The notes beneath the pieces are model-generated. The model was not told the DNA's origin. It did not search any database and saw only the letters and a program-made list of their open reading frames with translations. This document shows, piece by piece, positions 41,529 through 51,115 of a stretch of DNA of 64,000 nucleotides (within the stretch, counting starts at the first letter, position 1; the number at the start of each line of letters is the position of its first letter). Position numbers and translations under genes: made by a program. The stretch is from Nitrospira sp. CG24A (GTDB taxonomy: Bacteria > Nitrospirota > Nitrospiria > Nitrospirales > Nitrospiraceae), in assembly GCA_002869925.2 (NCBI GenBank), contig NEWT02000014.1:1-64000 (forward strand), in the 5' to 3' direction.

Positions 41529-43462
41529 CACCTAAGCTGACCACGACAACATTTATTGGCGTACTCTCGGCGGTGGGAGCGCTCAGTGTCCCGATAGCCA
41601 TACCGTCGATAGAGGCGTCGACTGACGTCCCAGCTGTCGATTCAGTCTCGCCCTCGATCATTGAAGGCGATCTGGCGCAGACCCTGACTCGCCTCGATGT
41701 TCAACGGGGCACGAACGACATCCGGGTCATTATTTCCGGGGATGGAAGGCTGGCTCATGAGGTGGTACGTCTCGATGAGCGACGCCTCATGATCGATATT
41801 CCAGGAGTGGCTTCTGCCGTACATACGCCGGTCATATCGGTCAATCACCAGATGTTGAAGCAAGTGCGTCTAGGTTATCATGCCGATAGAGTACGGGTGG
41901 TATTGGATCTTACCGGTGCAGCAACATACTCGGTTGAATCGCAAGGTGCGAGTCTTATTGTGACGCTTCGAGAAGGTGCCGGTACGGATATAGGCGCAAA
42001 TGCTGGCTCTTACCGCAGTGAAACCGCCAAAGACACAAGGCCAGAGAATCCTATGCTGCTGCCGATCCAGGCGGATGCCGCTTCTCCGGTGGCCCATCGG
42101 GCAATGGCTGCGGTTCAGCGGTCTTCGACGAAGTTTCATGTGCGGCCTGTCCAGATGACGTCCGATCCAGATAGCAGTGAGAAAAGCACGCCAAAGGAAG
42201 ATTTGGTCGTTGGAGAGACCCGTTATGTCGGTCGGCGTATTTCGCTCGATTTTCAGCAGGCCGACATCAGTAATGTGCTACGCCTCATTGCTGAGGTCAG
42301 TGGTTTTAACATGGTGGTCGGTGAAGGGGTGAAGAGCAAGGTGACGATGAAGCTCGTGAGTGTGCCCTGGGATCAGGCACTCGATATGATTTTAAAAATG
42401 AATGGGCTAGGCAAGATCAGGCAGAGCAATATCTTGTGGATCGATACGCTGGCGAACATCGCCAAACAGCAAAATGAAGAGGCCCAGGCGAAGGATGCCA
42501 AGGTGAAAGCGGAAGAACTGGTTGATCGAGTATTCTATATTAGGAATCTGCAAGCGCAGGAACTCATGACTTCTCTTCGGCAGTATTTGAGCCCGAGAGG
42601 GTTGATGCAAATGAGCTTGGGCTCCAATGCCTTAATAGTCAGAGATACAGAAAGCAAGATTGGAGTGATGAAACAGCTGGTTGACGGCCTCGATCTTGAA
42701 GTGCCTCAAGTCCAAATCGAAGCGAGGATCGTGCAGGCGGATACGACCTATTCCCGTTCGCTGGGAGTTCAGTGGGGTATCCAAAATCTGAACCAGCTCG
42801 CGGGTAGTGGGGTGGCAAACTTCAGGACGGGTAATACGGGATCATTTGGAGCGCAAACATCGAATTTCCTGGTGAATCTTCCGGCTACAGTCGGTGGGTT
42901 GACGTCGACTCCCGGTGTCGGGTTCACGATCGGGAAAACCGATGGAGCGTTGTTGGATGTCCGGTTGTCGGCAGGTGAGTTGCTTGGACTGAGTAAAGTC
43001 ATTGCCGCACCCAAAGTCACGACCTTGGACAAGCGGGAGGCCAAGATCTCACAGGGAGAATCGATCCCGTTCCAGACGACCTCTCTCCAGGGAACACAGA
43101 CGACCTTTGTGGATGCGAATTTGGAACTGAATGTGACTCCTCAGATTACTTCGCGGGATCCCAAGGAAGTCGGCAAGCAGATTATGATGAAGGTTCGCGC
43201 CACGAGAAACGCTGTCGGCGCACGAAGCAATCCGGCCGGGCCTAGTATCGACCGACGCGAAGCCAATACTCAGGTCATCATCCGCGACGGTGAGACCATG
43301 GTGATCGGCGGGGTCTTTATCGATACGCAGAACAACAGCGTCGTTGGGATTCCCTATCTCTCACGCGTGCCTGTTTTGGGATGGCTCTTCAAACAAAAGA
43401 CTGAAGCTGTCGCGAAGCAAGAGCTGCTTATCTTCTTAACGCCTAGTATTGTCAAGAGCTAG
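41525..43462 (+). CDS. pilQ: Type IV pilus secretin PilQ
   Basis: AMIN-like N-terminus; RRISLDFQQADISNVLRLIAEVSGFNMVVGEGVKSKVTMKLVSVPWDQALDMIL...VPVLGWLFKQKTEAVAKQELLIFLTPSIV. Confidence 0.95.
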   Translation: MTPKLTTTTFIGVLSAVGALSVPIAIPSIEASTDVPAVDSVSPSIIEGDLAQTLTRLDVQRGTNDIRVIISGDGRLAHEVVRLDERRLMIDIPGVASAVHTPVISVNHQMLKQVRLGYHADRVRVVLDLTGAATYSVESQGASLIVTLREGAGTDIGANAGSYRSETAKDTRPENPMLLPIQADAASPVAHRAMAAVQRSSTKFHVRPVQMTSDPDSSEKSTPKEDLVVGETRYVGRRISLDFQQADISNVLRLIAEVSGFNMVVGEGVKSKVTMKLVSVPWDQALDMILKMNGLGKIRQSNILWIDTLANIAKQQNEEAQAKDAKVKAEELVDRVFYIRNLQAQELMTSLRQYLSPRGLMQMSLGSNALIVRDTESKIGVMKQLVDGLDLEVPQVQIEARIVQADTTYSRSLGVQWGIQNLNQLAGSGVANFRTGNTGSFGAQTSNFLVNLPATVGGLTSTPGVGFTIGKTDGALLDVRLSAGELLGLSKVIAAPKVTTLDKREAKISQGESIPFQTTSLQGTQTTFVDANLELNVTPQITSRDPKEVGKQIMMKVRATRNAVGARSNPAGPSIDRREANTQVIIRDGETMVIGGVFIDTQNNSVVGIPYLSRVPVLGWLFKQKTEAVAKQELLIFLTPSIVKS

Positions 43463-44101
43463 TGGGATGTAGGGAAAGTCAGCCAGCATACACAGTACCT
43501 TGCCTGGGTGGGTGAGTGTATTGCCTGAGCAAAACTCATCAGAACACAAGCTCACCAGTTAAACCCACACAGACCAGACTAACCAGATGCTCTATACAGA
43601 CTGGGTCGGTCTCCAACGTACCAGCCAATAACGGTTTGGCATACCCACGCAGTTTTTAGAACCTGCTAGGAACCGATATTTGAGTTCTCAATGGATGGGG
43701 GACTTACGAGTGGTGAACTTTCTCGGTTCATGCGCTATCTCAAGTCACCGGTATATTTACCAGCCTCCCGCCTATATCCCACATCATCGGTTTGTAATAT
43801 CTCAACGATTTTGTGCTTCGAGGCCAGATACGGACTTCAGTGGGCCTGGTTCCTCAAGAAGATGCAAGAGGCCTAATGAGGACATATCTGAGCTGTCGCA
43901 TGCGACCGTTCGCCATGGAGCGGCCCTGAAAACCTTCTAGTTTCCAGGCCGTTGTGATACCATCCTGCCATTGTCTGCCGATCGCAATTCATCATCACCA
44001 TCGGCAAAGTAGGCCATGAATCTGAGCGTTCCCAGCCACAAAGAATCGGATGTGGAGTTGGTGTATCAAGTCAGGAGGGGCGATCATTGAGCAGGGCTGG
44101 A

Positions 44102-45268
44102 ATGGGAGAACAGATTATACCGGTGGCCTTGGGGCCACGAAGCTACGACATCGTCCTGCATCCTGGCTTACTTTCGACAGTGGGCGACAGGCTGCATGCC
44201 ATTACGACCTCTCCGAAGATCGCGGTTGTGACAGATAGGCATGTGGCAAACCATTATCTTCACAAGACGCTCCGCTCGCTTCGCAAGGCAGGATACGACG
44301 CGACAGAAATTATCTTGCCACCGGGAGAGCGAACGAAGACGCTTGGAACAATTGCCAAGGTTCTCGACGCGTTAGCCAGGCATAAGTTCGAACGCCAATC
44401 ATTGTTGCTGGCTCTCGGTGGTGGAGTGATTGGCGATGTGACCGGTTTTGCTGCCGCGATTTATCAGCGAGGAATTCCGTTCGTGCAAGTGCCGACCACG
44501 CTTGTGGCTCAAGTCGATTCCAGTGTGGGAGGCAAAACCGGTGTGGACCATCGGTTGGGAAAAAATCTCATTGGAGCGTTTTATCAGCCGCGTGCAGTCT
44601 TGATTGACCCACTCACGCTGCGCACTCTTCCGGCCCGCGAATGGATTGCTGGTTTGGCCGAAGTGATCAAATACGGCATTATCGCCGACGAAGGATTCTT
44701 TGCTTTTCTGGAGCAAGAGATTTCCAGGCTGTTGAAATTGGAAAAAGAGCCGGTTCTCCAGGTGATTAAACGATCGTGCGAAATCAAGGCGGAAGTGGTT
44801 GCCGCTGACGAGCGGGAGTCGAACCGTCGTCGCGTGCTCAATTATGGTCACACGATTGGACATGCCCTGGAGGCACTCTCAGGCTATCGTGGGTTGATTC
44901 ATGGTGAAGCGGTGGGGATTGGGTTAGTGCAAGAAGCGGATTTGGCTTGCCATATGGGTCTCTGTGGGAGGGACGTGGTTGAACGGATCAGAACCCTGGT
45001 GCGGCGTGCCGGGCTGTCCGATCATGTTTCGCCGGCATCTTTTTCGCGCCTCTGGAGTGCCATGCAACATGACAAAAAGGTGGTTCGGGGGCAGGTCGTT
45101 GGAGTGTGGCCGGTCAAGATTGGGGAAGTGGTCATTAGACCAATCGAGGAGCAGGTGTGTGCCGAGTGGTTTCGGCGCATGCATGGCCGTGGGAACCGCG
45201 TATTGAGCGGCCATCGGCCAGGCAGTCTATCCGGCGAAAGGGTCTCACGCAAAGGTACGTCTCAATGA
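44102..45268 (+). CDS. aroB: 3-dehydroquinate synthase
   Basis: LGPRSYDIVLHPGLL...LLLALGGGVIGDVTGFAAAIYQRGIPFVQVPTTLVAQVDSSVGGKTGVDHRLGKNLIGAFYQPRAVLID. Confidence 0.97.
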   Translation: MGEQIIPVALGPRSYDIVLHPGLLSTVGDRLHAITTSPKIAVVTDRHVANHYLHKTLRSLRKAGYDATEIILPPGERTKTLGTIAKVLDALARHKFERQSLLLALGGGVIGDVTGFAAAIYQRGIPFVQVPTTLVAQVDSSVGGKTGVDHRLGKNLIGAFYQPRAVLIDPLTLRTLPAREWIAGLAEVIKYGIIADEGFFAFLEQEISRLLKLEKEPVLQVIKRSCEIKAEVVAADERESNRRRVLNYGHTIGHALEALSGYRGLIHGEAVGIGLVQEADLACHMGLCGRDVVERIRTLVRRAGLSDHVSPASFSRLWSAMQHDKKVVRGQVVGVWPVKIGEVVIRPIEEQVCAEWFRRMHGRGNRVLSGHRPGSLSGERVSRKGTSQ

Positions 45269-46530
45269 CGATGAAACGCACGCCATCTGTCGCGTATCTG
45301 CAACAGGCATTGCGGGAAAAAACACGCGAAGTCGATGTCCTCCATCGGATCTCTGCGTCGATCAGCAATCAATTGGATCTCGAAGCCATTCTTAAACATA
45401 TCGTCGACGTCGTCGTAGAAGTCACGAAGGCGGATGCCTGCCTCCTCTATCTATTGTCGGACAGTCAAGATGAACTCATTCTTCGCGCATCGAAAAATCC
45501 TCATCCCAAACTGATCGGTCGCATCACAATTGGATTAGGCGAGGGCATCACCGGGTGGGTGGCTCAGGAACGGACGCGTGTCGTCATCCCAAGCAATGCG
45601 AACGACGATCCACGGTTCAAGTTTTTTCATAACCTTCCGGAAGACCGCTATCAAGCATTTGTCTCTGTCCCGATCATGGCCAAAAAGGAAGTGGTCGGAG
45701 TAATCAATGTCCAACATAAGCGCCCCAAGCGTTATCAACATGATGAGATCGCGCTCCTTTCGACGATCGCCACTCAAGTTGGAGGAGCAATTGAAAATGC
45801 GCGGCTGTACGATCAAATGCAACGCAAAGCATTACAAGTAGAGACTTTGTCGCAGGTCTCGGAAACAGTGGCCTCCAATCGGTTGATCAAGGATGTTCTC
45901 CAGCTTCTTGTGACGATGACGGCGCAGATGATGAACTCGAAGATCTGCTCGATCATGCTGTTGGACGAAGCCAGCGGGGAATTGCGGATTGCGGCAACAC
46001 AAAGCCTCAGCGAGCAGTATCGCCGGAAGCCGAATCTTAAGATCGGGCAAGGCATTAGCGGGCGTGCCGTGAAAGACCGACGGTCGATCATTGTGCTCGA
46101 TGTGTCCACTGAGCGGGACTATATGTATCCGGATATGGCCAAGAAGGAGGGGCTGTGCTCTTTGCTTTCAGTCCCGATGATGGTGCGTGATAAGGCATTG
46201 GGCGTGATCAATAGCTACACGTCCGTTCCGCATGTATTCACCGGCGAGGAGGTCAAATTGCTTCAGGCCATTGCCAATCAGGCTGCCGTGGCTATCGAGC
46301 ATACGACTCTGATTGAGAAGTCTCATGAGATGCAGGAAGCCCTGGCGGTTCGGAAGCTTATGGAGCGGGCCAAAGGTTACCTGATGCGTTCGAAGAAGCT
46401 GACCGAAGAAGAGGCCTTCAAACTCATTCAGCGGCAAAGTATGGATTTTAGAAAGTCCATGCGAGAGATTGCTGAGGCGGTGCTTCTAGCTGGAGAACTC
46501 GATCAACGAGTTGAAAAGCAGCGTGGATAG
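45265..46530 (+). CDS. GAF-GAF-ANTAR domain regulator (putative RNA-binding antiterminator)
   Basis: Two GAF-like domains (LHRISASISNQLDLEAILKHIVDVVVEVTKADACLLYLL; ETVASNRLIKDVLQLLVTMTAQMMNSKICSIMLLDE). C-terminal ANTAR-like ALAVRKLMERAKGYLMRSKKLTEEEAFKLIQRQSMDFRKSMREIAEAVLL. ATGA overlap with aroB. Confidence 0.85.
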   Translation: MTMKRTPSVAYLQQALREKTREVDVLHRISASISNQLDLEAILKHIVDVVVEVTKADACLLYLLSDSQDELILRASKNPHPKLIGRITIGLGEGITGWVAQERTRVVIPSNANDDPRFKFFHNLPEDRYQAFVSVPIMAKKEVVGVINVQHKRPKRYQHDEIALLSTIATQVGGAIENARLYDQMQRKALQVETLSQVSETVASNRLIKDVLQLLVTMTAQMMNSKICSIMLLDEASGELRIAATQSLSEQYRRKPNLKIGQGISGRAVKDRRSIIVLDVSTERDYMYPDMAKKEGLCSLLSVPMMVRDKALGVINSYTSVPHVFTGEEVKLLQAIANQAAVAIEHTTLIEKSHEMQEALAVRKLMERAKGYLMRSKKLTEEEAFKLIQRQSMDFRKSMREIAEAVLLAGELDQRVEKQRG

Positions 46531-46582
46531 GTGTTATCAGCCAAGAACGTCCTCGGGCGTGGAAGGCTAAGAGGTTGAGGCG

Positions 46583-47494
46583 TCACTTTGGAGAGGTCGA
46601 GGGGGGCTGGCGTGTCCGTTCCGTCTCTTGCTCCGTCAGTTTCTTTTTGATTTCCTTCAACTCCTTCCGTAACTCGTCTAGATCGGCATCTCTTTGAGCA
46701 GAGTCTTCTTTCGCAGACTTCGAAGGTTGAACGGCAGTCGATCGCATGTCCGATCCCGTGGGCATTGTGGCAAGCTGGCTGTAGTCGATTACGAGAGTGG
46801 TGTCAGTTGAATGGGCCGTCCGATAACTATCGGGGCGCTTGGCGGATTCTGGAATGAAGTGTACTGTGCGATTGGCCAATCCTGTCGGATTGAATAGAGG
46901 CCGATCGGCTATGGTATTCGCGTCAGTCCGTTCTGTCCGTTGGCGATACCCGGTCAAGGTCAGATACAGCGACCGTTCATAACTGTAGAGGGAGCCTCCC
47001 GTTGCTTCTACGGATGCCCCTCTTCCCACCTGCTCTGACTCACACACGCCGGGGAACCGGACGTCCGACAAGCAAAAGACCGTTCCGGCAGATGGCGAGC
47101 GGGCCGGCGTGCCGTGTTTGACGATATGAAAGCCGACCTGCTGGTCCGACGCAGCTCTGGTGAGCCCTTCGACAAGAAGGGGCGCCAGGTACTCAACGTC
47201 GTCATCCCCAAACACTCGAATGGTCTCAGTCTTGTCTAAGGCGAGGTTTCCTACTCCTCCTCGTCCATCCTTGAGGATCACGCCGCGTAGAACTCGAGCC
47301 ATCGTATCCGACGATACTGTCATCGGGTGGGTGGCTTGAAAAGACCGATCGGGAATACGTTCCACAAACACCGCGCCGCGTTCGGACTTATGGATTGTGA
47401 TATCCAGATCAGGCTTGGACGCACAGGCAGACACGACCAGGGTCATCCCGGCTAGGAGGAGCAAGGCAAGTTGCGGACGATGAGACAAGGGCAA
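46583..47494 (-). CDS. Uncharacterised lipoprotein with C-terminal coiled coil
   Basis: Signal peptide and lipobox MPLSHRPQLALLLLAGMTLVVSACAS; C-terminal ELRKELKEIKKKLTEQE. Convergent with the upstream gene. Confidence 0.75.
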   Translation of the reverse strand: MPLSHRPQLALLLLAGMTLVVSACASKPDLDITIHKSERGAVFVERIPDRSFQATHPMTVSSDTMARVLRGVILKDGRGGVGNLALDKTETIRVFGDDDVEYLAPLLVEGLTRAASDQQVGFHIVKHGTPARSPSAGTVFCLSDVRFPGVCESEQVGRGASVEATGGSLYSYERSLYLTLTGYRQRTERTDANTIADRPLFNPTGLANRTVHFIPESAKRPDSYRTAHSTDTTLVIDYSQLATMPTGSDMRSTAVQPSKSAKEDSAQRDADLDELRKELKEIKKKLTEQETERTRQPPSTSPK

Positions 47495-47913
47495 TTCTCA
47501 AAGTGAATAGACGTTGCGAGTCTAGCATAGTTAGACAGAACGAGGACACCGGTAACATTCTTCAGATGCTGAGAGAGTTCTACTTGACAGGAGGACAAGA
47601 GACTCCGAATATAGGCCCACATAACTGTATGGGCTGAATATTGGACAACGACGTCCGACGATTCAGCCGGAATATACGAAGTGTAAGAAAAGGACAATGG
47701 CGTCCTGTCGGGATTGACAGAATGACCGGAAGGGCCTTTTCCTCTGCCACAGCATAGCCCTCCGCGGTCATTCCACGCATATCGAAACGAGCAGTCGTCA
47801 CCGGCATGAGCAGGACCATTCCCGTCGCCTGTTACGGGGAGCTTCACGCGAGCGAGCGAGTGAACGTCCCGGTCGTAACGTAATGAGTGCGGTGCAGTAA
47901 CGAGGCGAAAAGG

Positions 47914-50151
47914 ATGAATGACCATCCTGAGTCCAGAGATCCCAGGCCCTATTCTTGGCTGCCGATCCTTCTCGGTGTGCTGACGGTCGCCACGCTGAGC
48001 ATCGGCACAATCGCATTCCGCTACATTGAAACACGCATGGTTGCGACAGCAGGCGAAACCCTGGCCCAAACAGCCGCCGAAGTTTCGGACAAACTGGACC
48101 GATTTCTCTTTGAACGGCATGGCGATGTGTTGATGATGGCGAGGACATTCAGCGTGCAGTCATACAATCAGGAATTTCAGTCGGCCTATGTCGCCGGGCT
48201 GAGGGCCGCATACCCGGATTACATATGGATCGGCGCCACTGACGAACGAGGAAAGATTGTCGTCGCAACCGACCCGGCCACGGTAGGGCGTGATTACAGC
48301 GCCGAACCCTGGTTTCAGGCCGTGCGTGACGGGCAAGGGGTCCATATGGGGGACGTGGAGCCATTCGCTGTGATGGGCGGTCCTGACGCCATAGCCGTGA
48401 CGGCTTCCATCGCCGGACCGCGCGGAGAATTTTTGGGGGTCGTGACAACACGAGTGGGAATTCCTGGACTTGAAGACGTCATGACAAGAACGCTACTGGC
48501 ATTCCGGCAGCGAGAGGGATTTTGGGGAGCGCTGGAGTATCAGTTCCTGTCCGAGAAAGGAGTGGCCTTCATCGATTCGGATCTTGAGCATAAGGGTCAT
48601 GTCAATCTCAAACTACTCGGACTCCCGTCGGCGCTGTTACGAGAAGGCGCCTTGTCCGGATACATTGAAGAGGAGCATGAACATCGCCATGTGCCTGTTA
48701 TTACCGGCTATGCCAGGACCCAAGGCCTAGGTGATTATGAGGGTTTACATTGGACGGTGCTGATGCGTATGGATCGGCGCGATGTTCTGACGCCGATTCG
48801 GGAAGTCATCTGGAATCTTGGCTTGGCAGGGAGTGTCGTGGTGGTTCCGACGTTTGCGCTCTTGGTATGGACCGTCACACGTGTGAGAAGGGAATATCGG
48901 CGCGCGCAACAGGAGCGCGCGCTCGCCAGGGACGCTGAAGCATCCCTGCGAAAGAGCGAGGCGCATACGCGGAGTATCGTCGATCTGGCGCTCGATGGCT
49001 TCATCGGGATGGATACAGCGGGAATGATCACCGACTGGAACTTTCAAGCCGAAGAGATATTCGGCTGGTCCAGGCAAGAGGCAGTTGGGCGGCTCCTTGC
49101 AGCCACCATCATCCCGGCACAATATCGGGACGCCCACGAACAGGGATTGCGTCGTTTCCTTGCAACCGGCGTAGGACCGATGCTGAACACCAGGATCGAG
49201 ATCACTGGTGTCCATCGTGACGGACACGAGATTCCGATTGAACTAGCGATTTCGCCGTCCTTGGGACAGGGAGGCATTTACACGTTCAGTGCCTTCGTGC
49301 GTGATATTTCGGCACGAAAGCAGACGGAGTGGCAGAGCCGCATGCATGAAGAGGAACTGCAACGACTCAACGAGGCCTTGGACAGGCGTGTGCAGGCCCG
49401 CACGCAAGAGTTGGCCGCCGTCAACGATTCATTGGTTGCTGAAGTGACTGAGCGGATGCAGACCGAGGCGTCTCTTGAACAGAGCCGGCAGGCCCTGCAA
49501 AAGTTGGCGTTTCAGTTGTTACGCGTGCAGGAGGAAGAGCGGCGTCGTATCTCGCGTGATCTGCATGACGATATTAATCAGCAACTTGCGTTGCTTGCCA
49601 TGGATATCGAAGCCGTGGGACGGCAGCTCAATTTCTCCACGGACCATGTGGGCCAGGCTGTCAGAGAAATACAAGAGCGGGTGGTGGAGTTGTCCGATGT
49701 GGTGCGGCACCTGGCCTATCAGCTTCATCCGTCCATTCTCGATGATCTCGGGCTTCCGATTGCATTGCAGCGGCTCGTGGAAGATTTCACTGCTCGAAGC
49801 CGTATCCGGGGGAGCTTTGAGCACAAGAATATACCCGCAGCGGTCCCTCAGGAGATCGCGACCTGTCTCTATCGCATTACCCAAGAAAGTCTCAACAATG
49901 TGGTTCGCCATGCAGAGGCGTCTCAAGTCGATGTGGAGTTGACCGGGGCTCAATCTGAGCTGATCGTCACGATTACGGATAATGGAGTAGGATTCGACTC
50001 CGAACAATCTGGGCACGGATCGCATGGACTGGGGTTACTCGGCATGAAAGAGCGAGTCGCCTTGGTGCAGGGAGAATTACTGGTGAGTTCTGCTGTGGGG
50101 AAGGGAACGAGGGTGCAGGTAGCGGTGCTCGTTCCGGAGGGGGAGGTATGA
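47914..50151 (+). CDS. Membrane sensor histidine kinase (extracellular Cache-like + PAS + HisKA_3/HATPase, NarX type)
   Basis: Two TM segments flanking a Cache-like region (YIWIGATDERGKIVVATDPATVGRDYSAEPWFQAVRDGQG); PAS IVDLALDGFIGMDTAGMITDWNFQAEEIFGWSRQEAVGR; ERRRISRDLHDDINQQLALLAMDIEAV; NGVGFDSEQSGHGSHGLGLLGMKERV. Confidence 0.9.
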   Translation: MNDHPESRDPRPYSWLPILLGVLTVATLSIGTIAFRYIETRMVATAGETLAQTAAEVSDKLDRFLFERHGDVLMMARTFSVQSYNQEFQSAYVAGLRAAYPDYIWIGATDERGKIVVATDPATVGRDYSAEPWFQAVRDGQGVHMGDVEPFAVMGGPDAIAVTASIAGPRGEFLGVVTTRVGIPGLEDVMTRTLLAFRQREGFWGALEYQFLSEKGVAFIDSDLEHKGHVNLKLLGLPSALLREGALSGYIEEEHEHRHVPVITGYARTQGLGDYEGLHWTVLMRMDRRDVLTPIREVIWNLGLAGSVVVVPTFALLVWTVTRVRREYRRAQQERALARDAEASLRKSEAHTRSIVDLALDGFIGMDTAGMITDWNFQAEEIFGWSRQEAVGRLLAATIIPAQYRDAHEQGLRRFLATGVGPMLNTRIEITGVHRDGHEIPIELAISPSLGQGGIYTFSAFVRDISARKQTEWQSRMHEEELQRLNEALDRRVQARTQELAAVNDSLVAEVTERMQTEASLEQSRQALQKLAFQLLRVQEEERRRISRDLHDDINQQLALLAMDIEAVGRQLNFSTDHVGQAVREIQERVVELSDVVRHLAYQLHPSILDDLGLPIALQRLVEDFTARSRIRGSFEHKNIPAAVPQEIATCLYRITQESLNNVVRHAEASQVDVELTGAQSELIVTITDNGVGFDSEQSGHGSHGLGLLGMKERVALVQGELLVSSAVGKGTRVQVAVLVPEGEV

Positions 50152-50792
50152 GCAAGCCACGGGTTCTCTTGGCCGATGACCATACCCTGGTGTTGGAAGG
50201 ATTTCGAAAGCTGTTGGAGGATCGGTGCGAGATCGTCGGGGTGGCGGAAGATGGCCGTACGCTCCTTCGAAAGGCCTATGAGCTGAAGCCTGACATTGTC
50301 ACGCTCGATATCTCGATGCCCGAACTCAACGGTGTCGATGCTGCCAGGAAGTTAAAGAAGATTCTGCCTGACACCAAGCTGATCTTTGTGACGATGCACG
50401 CGGATCAGGCGTATGTGAACGAAGCCTTCAAGGCCGGCGCTTCCGGCTATCTACTCAAACGATCCGCCGGGACAGAATTGCTTCAAGCCGTCCAATCGGT
50501 CATGGATGGACAATGTTATGTCACCCCCTTGGTCGCAAAAGGTCTGGTGGAGTCGGCCATCACAAGAAAGATGCCTGCGGCTCTGACCGACAAACCCTTA
50601 ACCGGGCGTCAACGTGAAGTATTGCAGCTCGTGGCAGAGGGAAAGACGGTGAAGGAGATTGCGTCGGCCCTCACGCTCTCGCCAAAGACGGTCGAATTTC
50701 ATAAATCGCAGATTATGACGCTCCTCGATCTTCACACGACGGCGGAGCTTACAAAATACGCTCTTGTCCACGGCCTCCTCACATCGGAGTAG
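50148..50792 (+). CDS. NarL/FixJ-family response regulator (REC + LuxR-type HTH)
   Basis: RVLLADDHTLVLEGFRKLLE...PDIVTLDISMPELNGVDAARKL...LTGRQREVLQLVAEGKTVKEIASALTLSPKTVEFHKSQIM. Confidence 0.95.
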   Translation: MSKPRVLLADDHTLVLEGFRKLLEDRCEIVGVAEDGRTLLRKAYELKPDIVTLDISMPELNGVDAARKLKKILPDTKLIFVTMHADQAYVNEAFKAGASGYLLKRSAGTELLQAVQSVMDGQCYVTPLVAKGLVESAITRKMPAALTDKPLTGRQREVLQLVAEGKTVKEIASALTLSPKTVEFHKSQIMTLLDLHTTAELTKYALVHGLLTSE

Positions 50793-50856
50793 TCCCGTAC
50801 CTCTCGCCTGAACATCCGCACTCGTAGCAGAAAGGAACATAAAATAGGGGCTGGCT

Positions 50857-50897
50857 TCCCTAGGGATATTGTTTCATGTTCCTAGGGAGATCCCTAG
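50857..50897. promoter_or_regulatory. Cluster of palindromic operator-like sites (TCCCTAGGGA; TTCCTAGGGA; CTAGGGA-GA-TCCCTAG)
   Basis: TCCCTAGGGA at 50857-50866 is a perfect palindrome. CTAGGGA (50882-50888)-GA-TCCCTAG (50891-50897) is a perfect 7-2-7 inverted repeat. TATAGAT, a candidate -10, is at 50921-50927. Confidence 0.55.
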
Positions 50898-51115
50898 TGT
50901 GTTTGTTGTGCTTCTCGGCATATAGATACCGGCCATGGATTTGGTGATGGTTCGGTCCCGCCACTCTCAATCAAGTGGGGTGAATGGTGAGAGATACATG
51001 GGTGGAGAAGGGCTGGGGTGCGCACAATGGCGTGCGTCCGACGATGTCGTCGAGGTAAGTAAGCCCAGGATGCGTGAGCACTAGAATCTCAACAGGGCAT
51101 GGGAGGCTGTGACTT

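Noticed and set aside
43691-43876. 61-aa ORF in the pilQ-aroB gap
   Set aside because: No clear RBS, no recognised homology, atypical composition; left only as a note within the gap finding.
47452-48120. Minus-strand ORF (222 aa) covering the lipoprotein-kinase divergent gap
   Set aside because: Overlaps the start of both real genes; no recognisable motif or RBS.
50820-51115. Canonical ANTAR dual-hexaloop target in the porin leader
   Set aside because: Hairpins present do not show the A1/G4 hexaloop pair; the CTAGGG repeats look like DNA operators instead.
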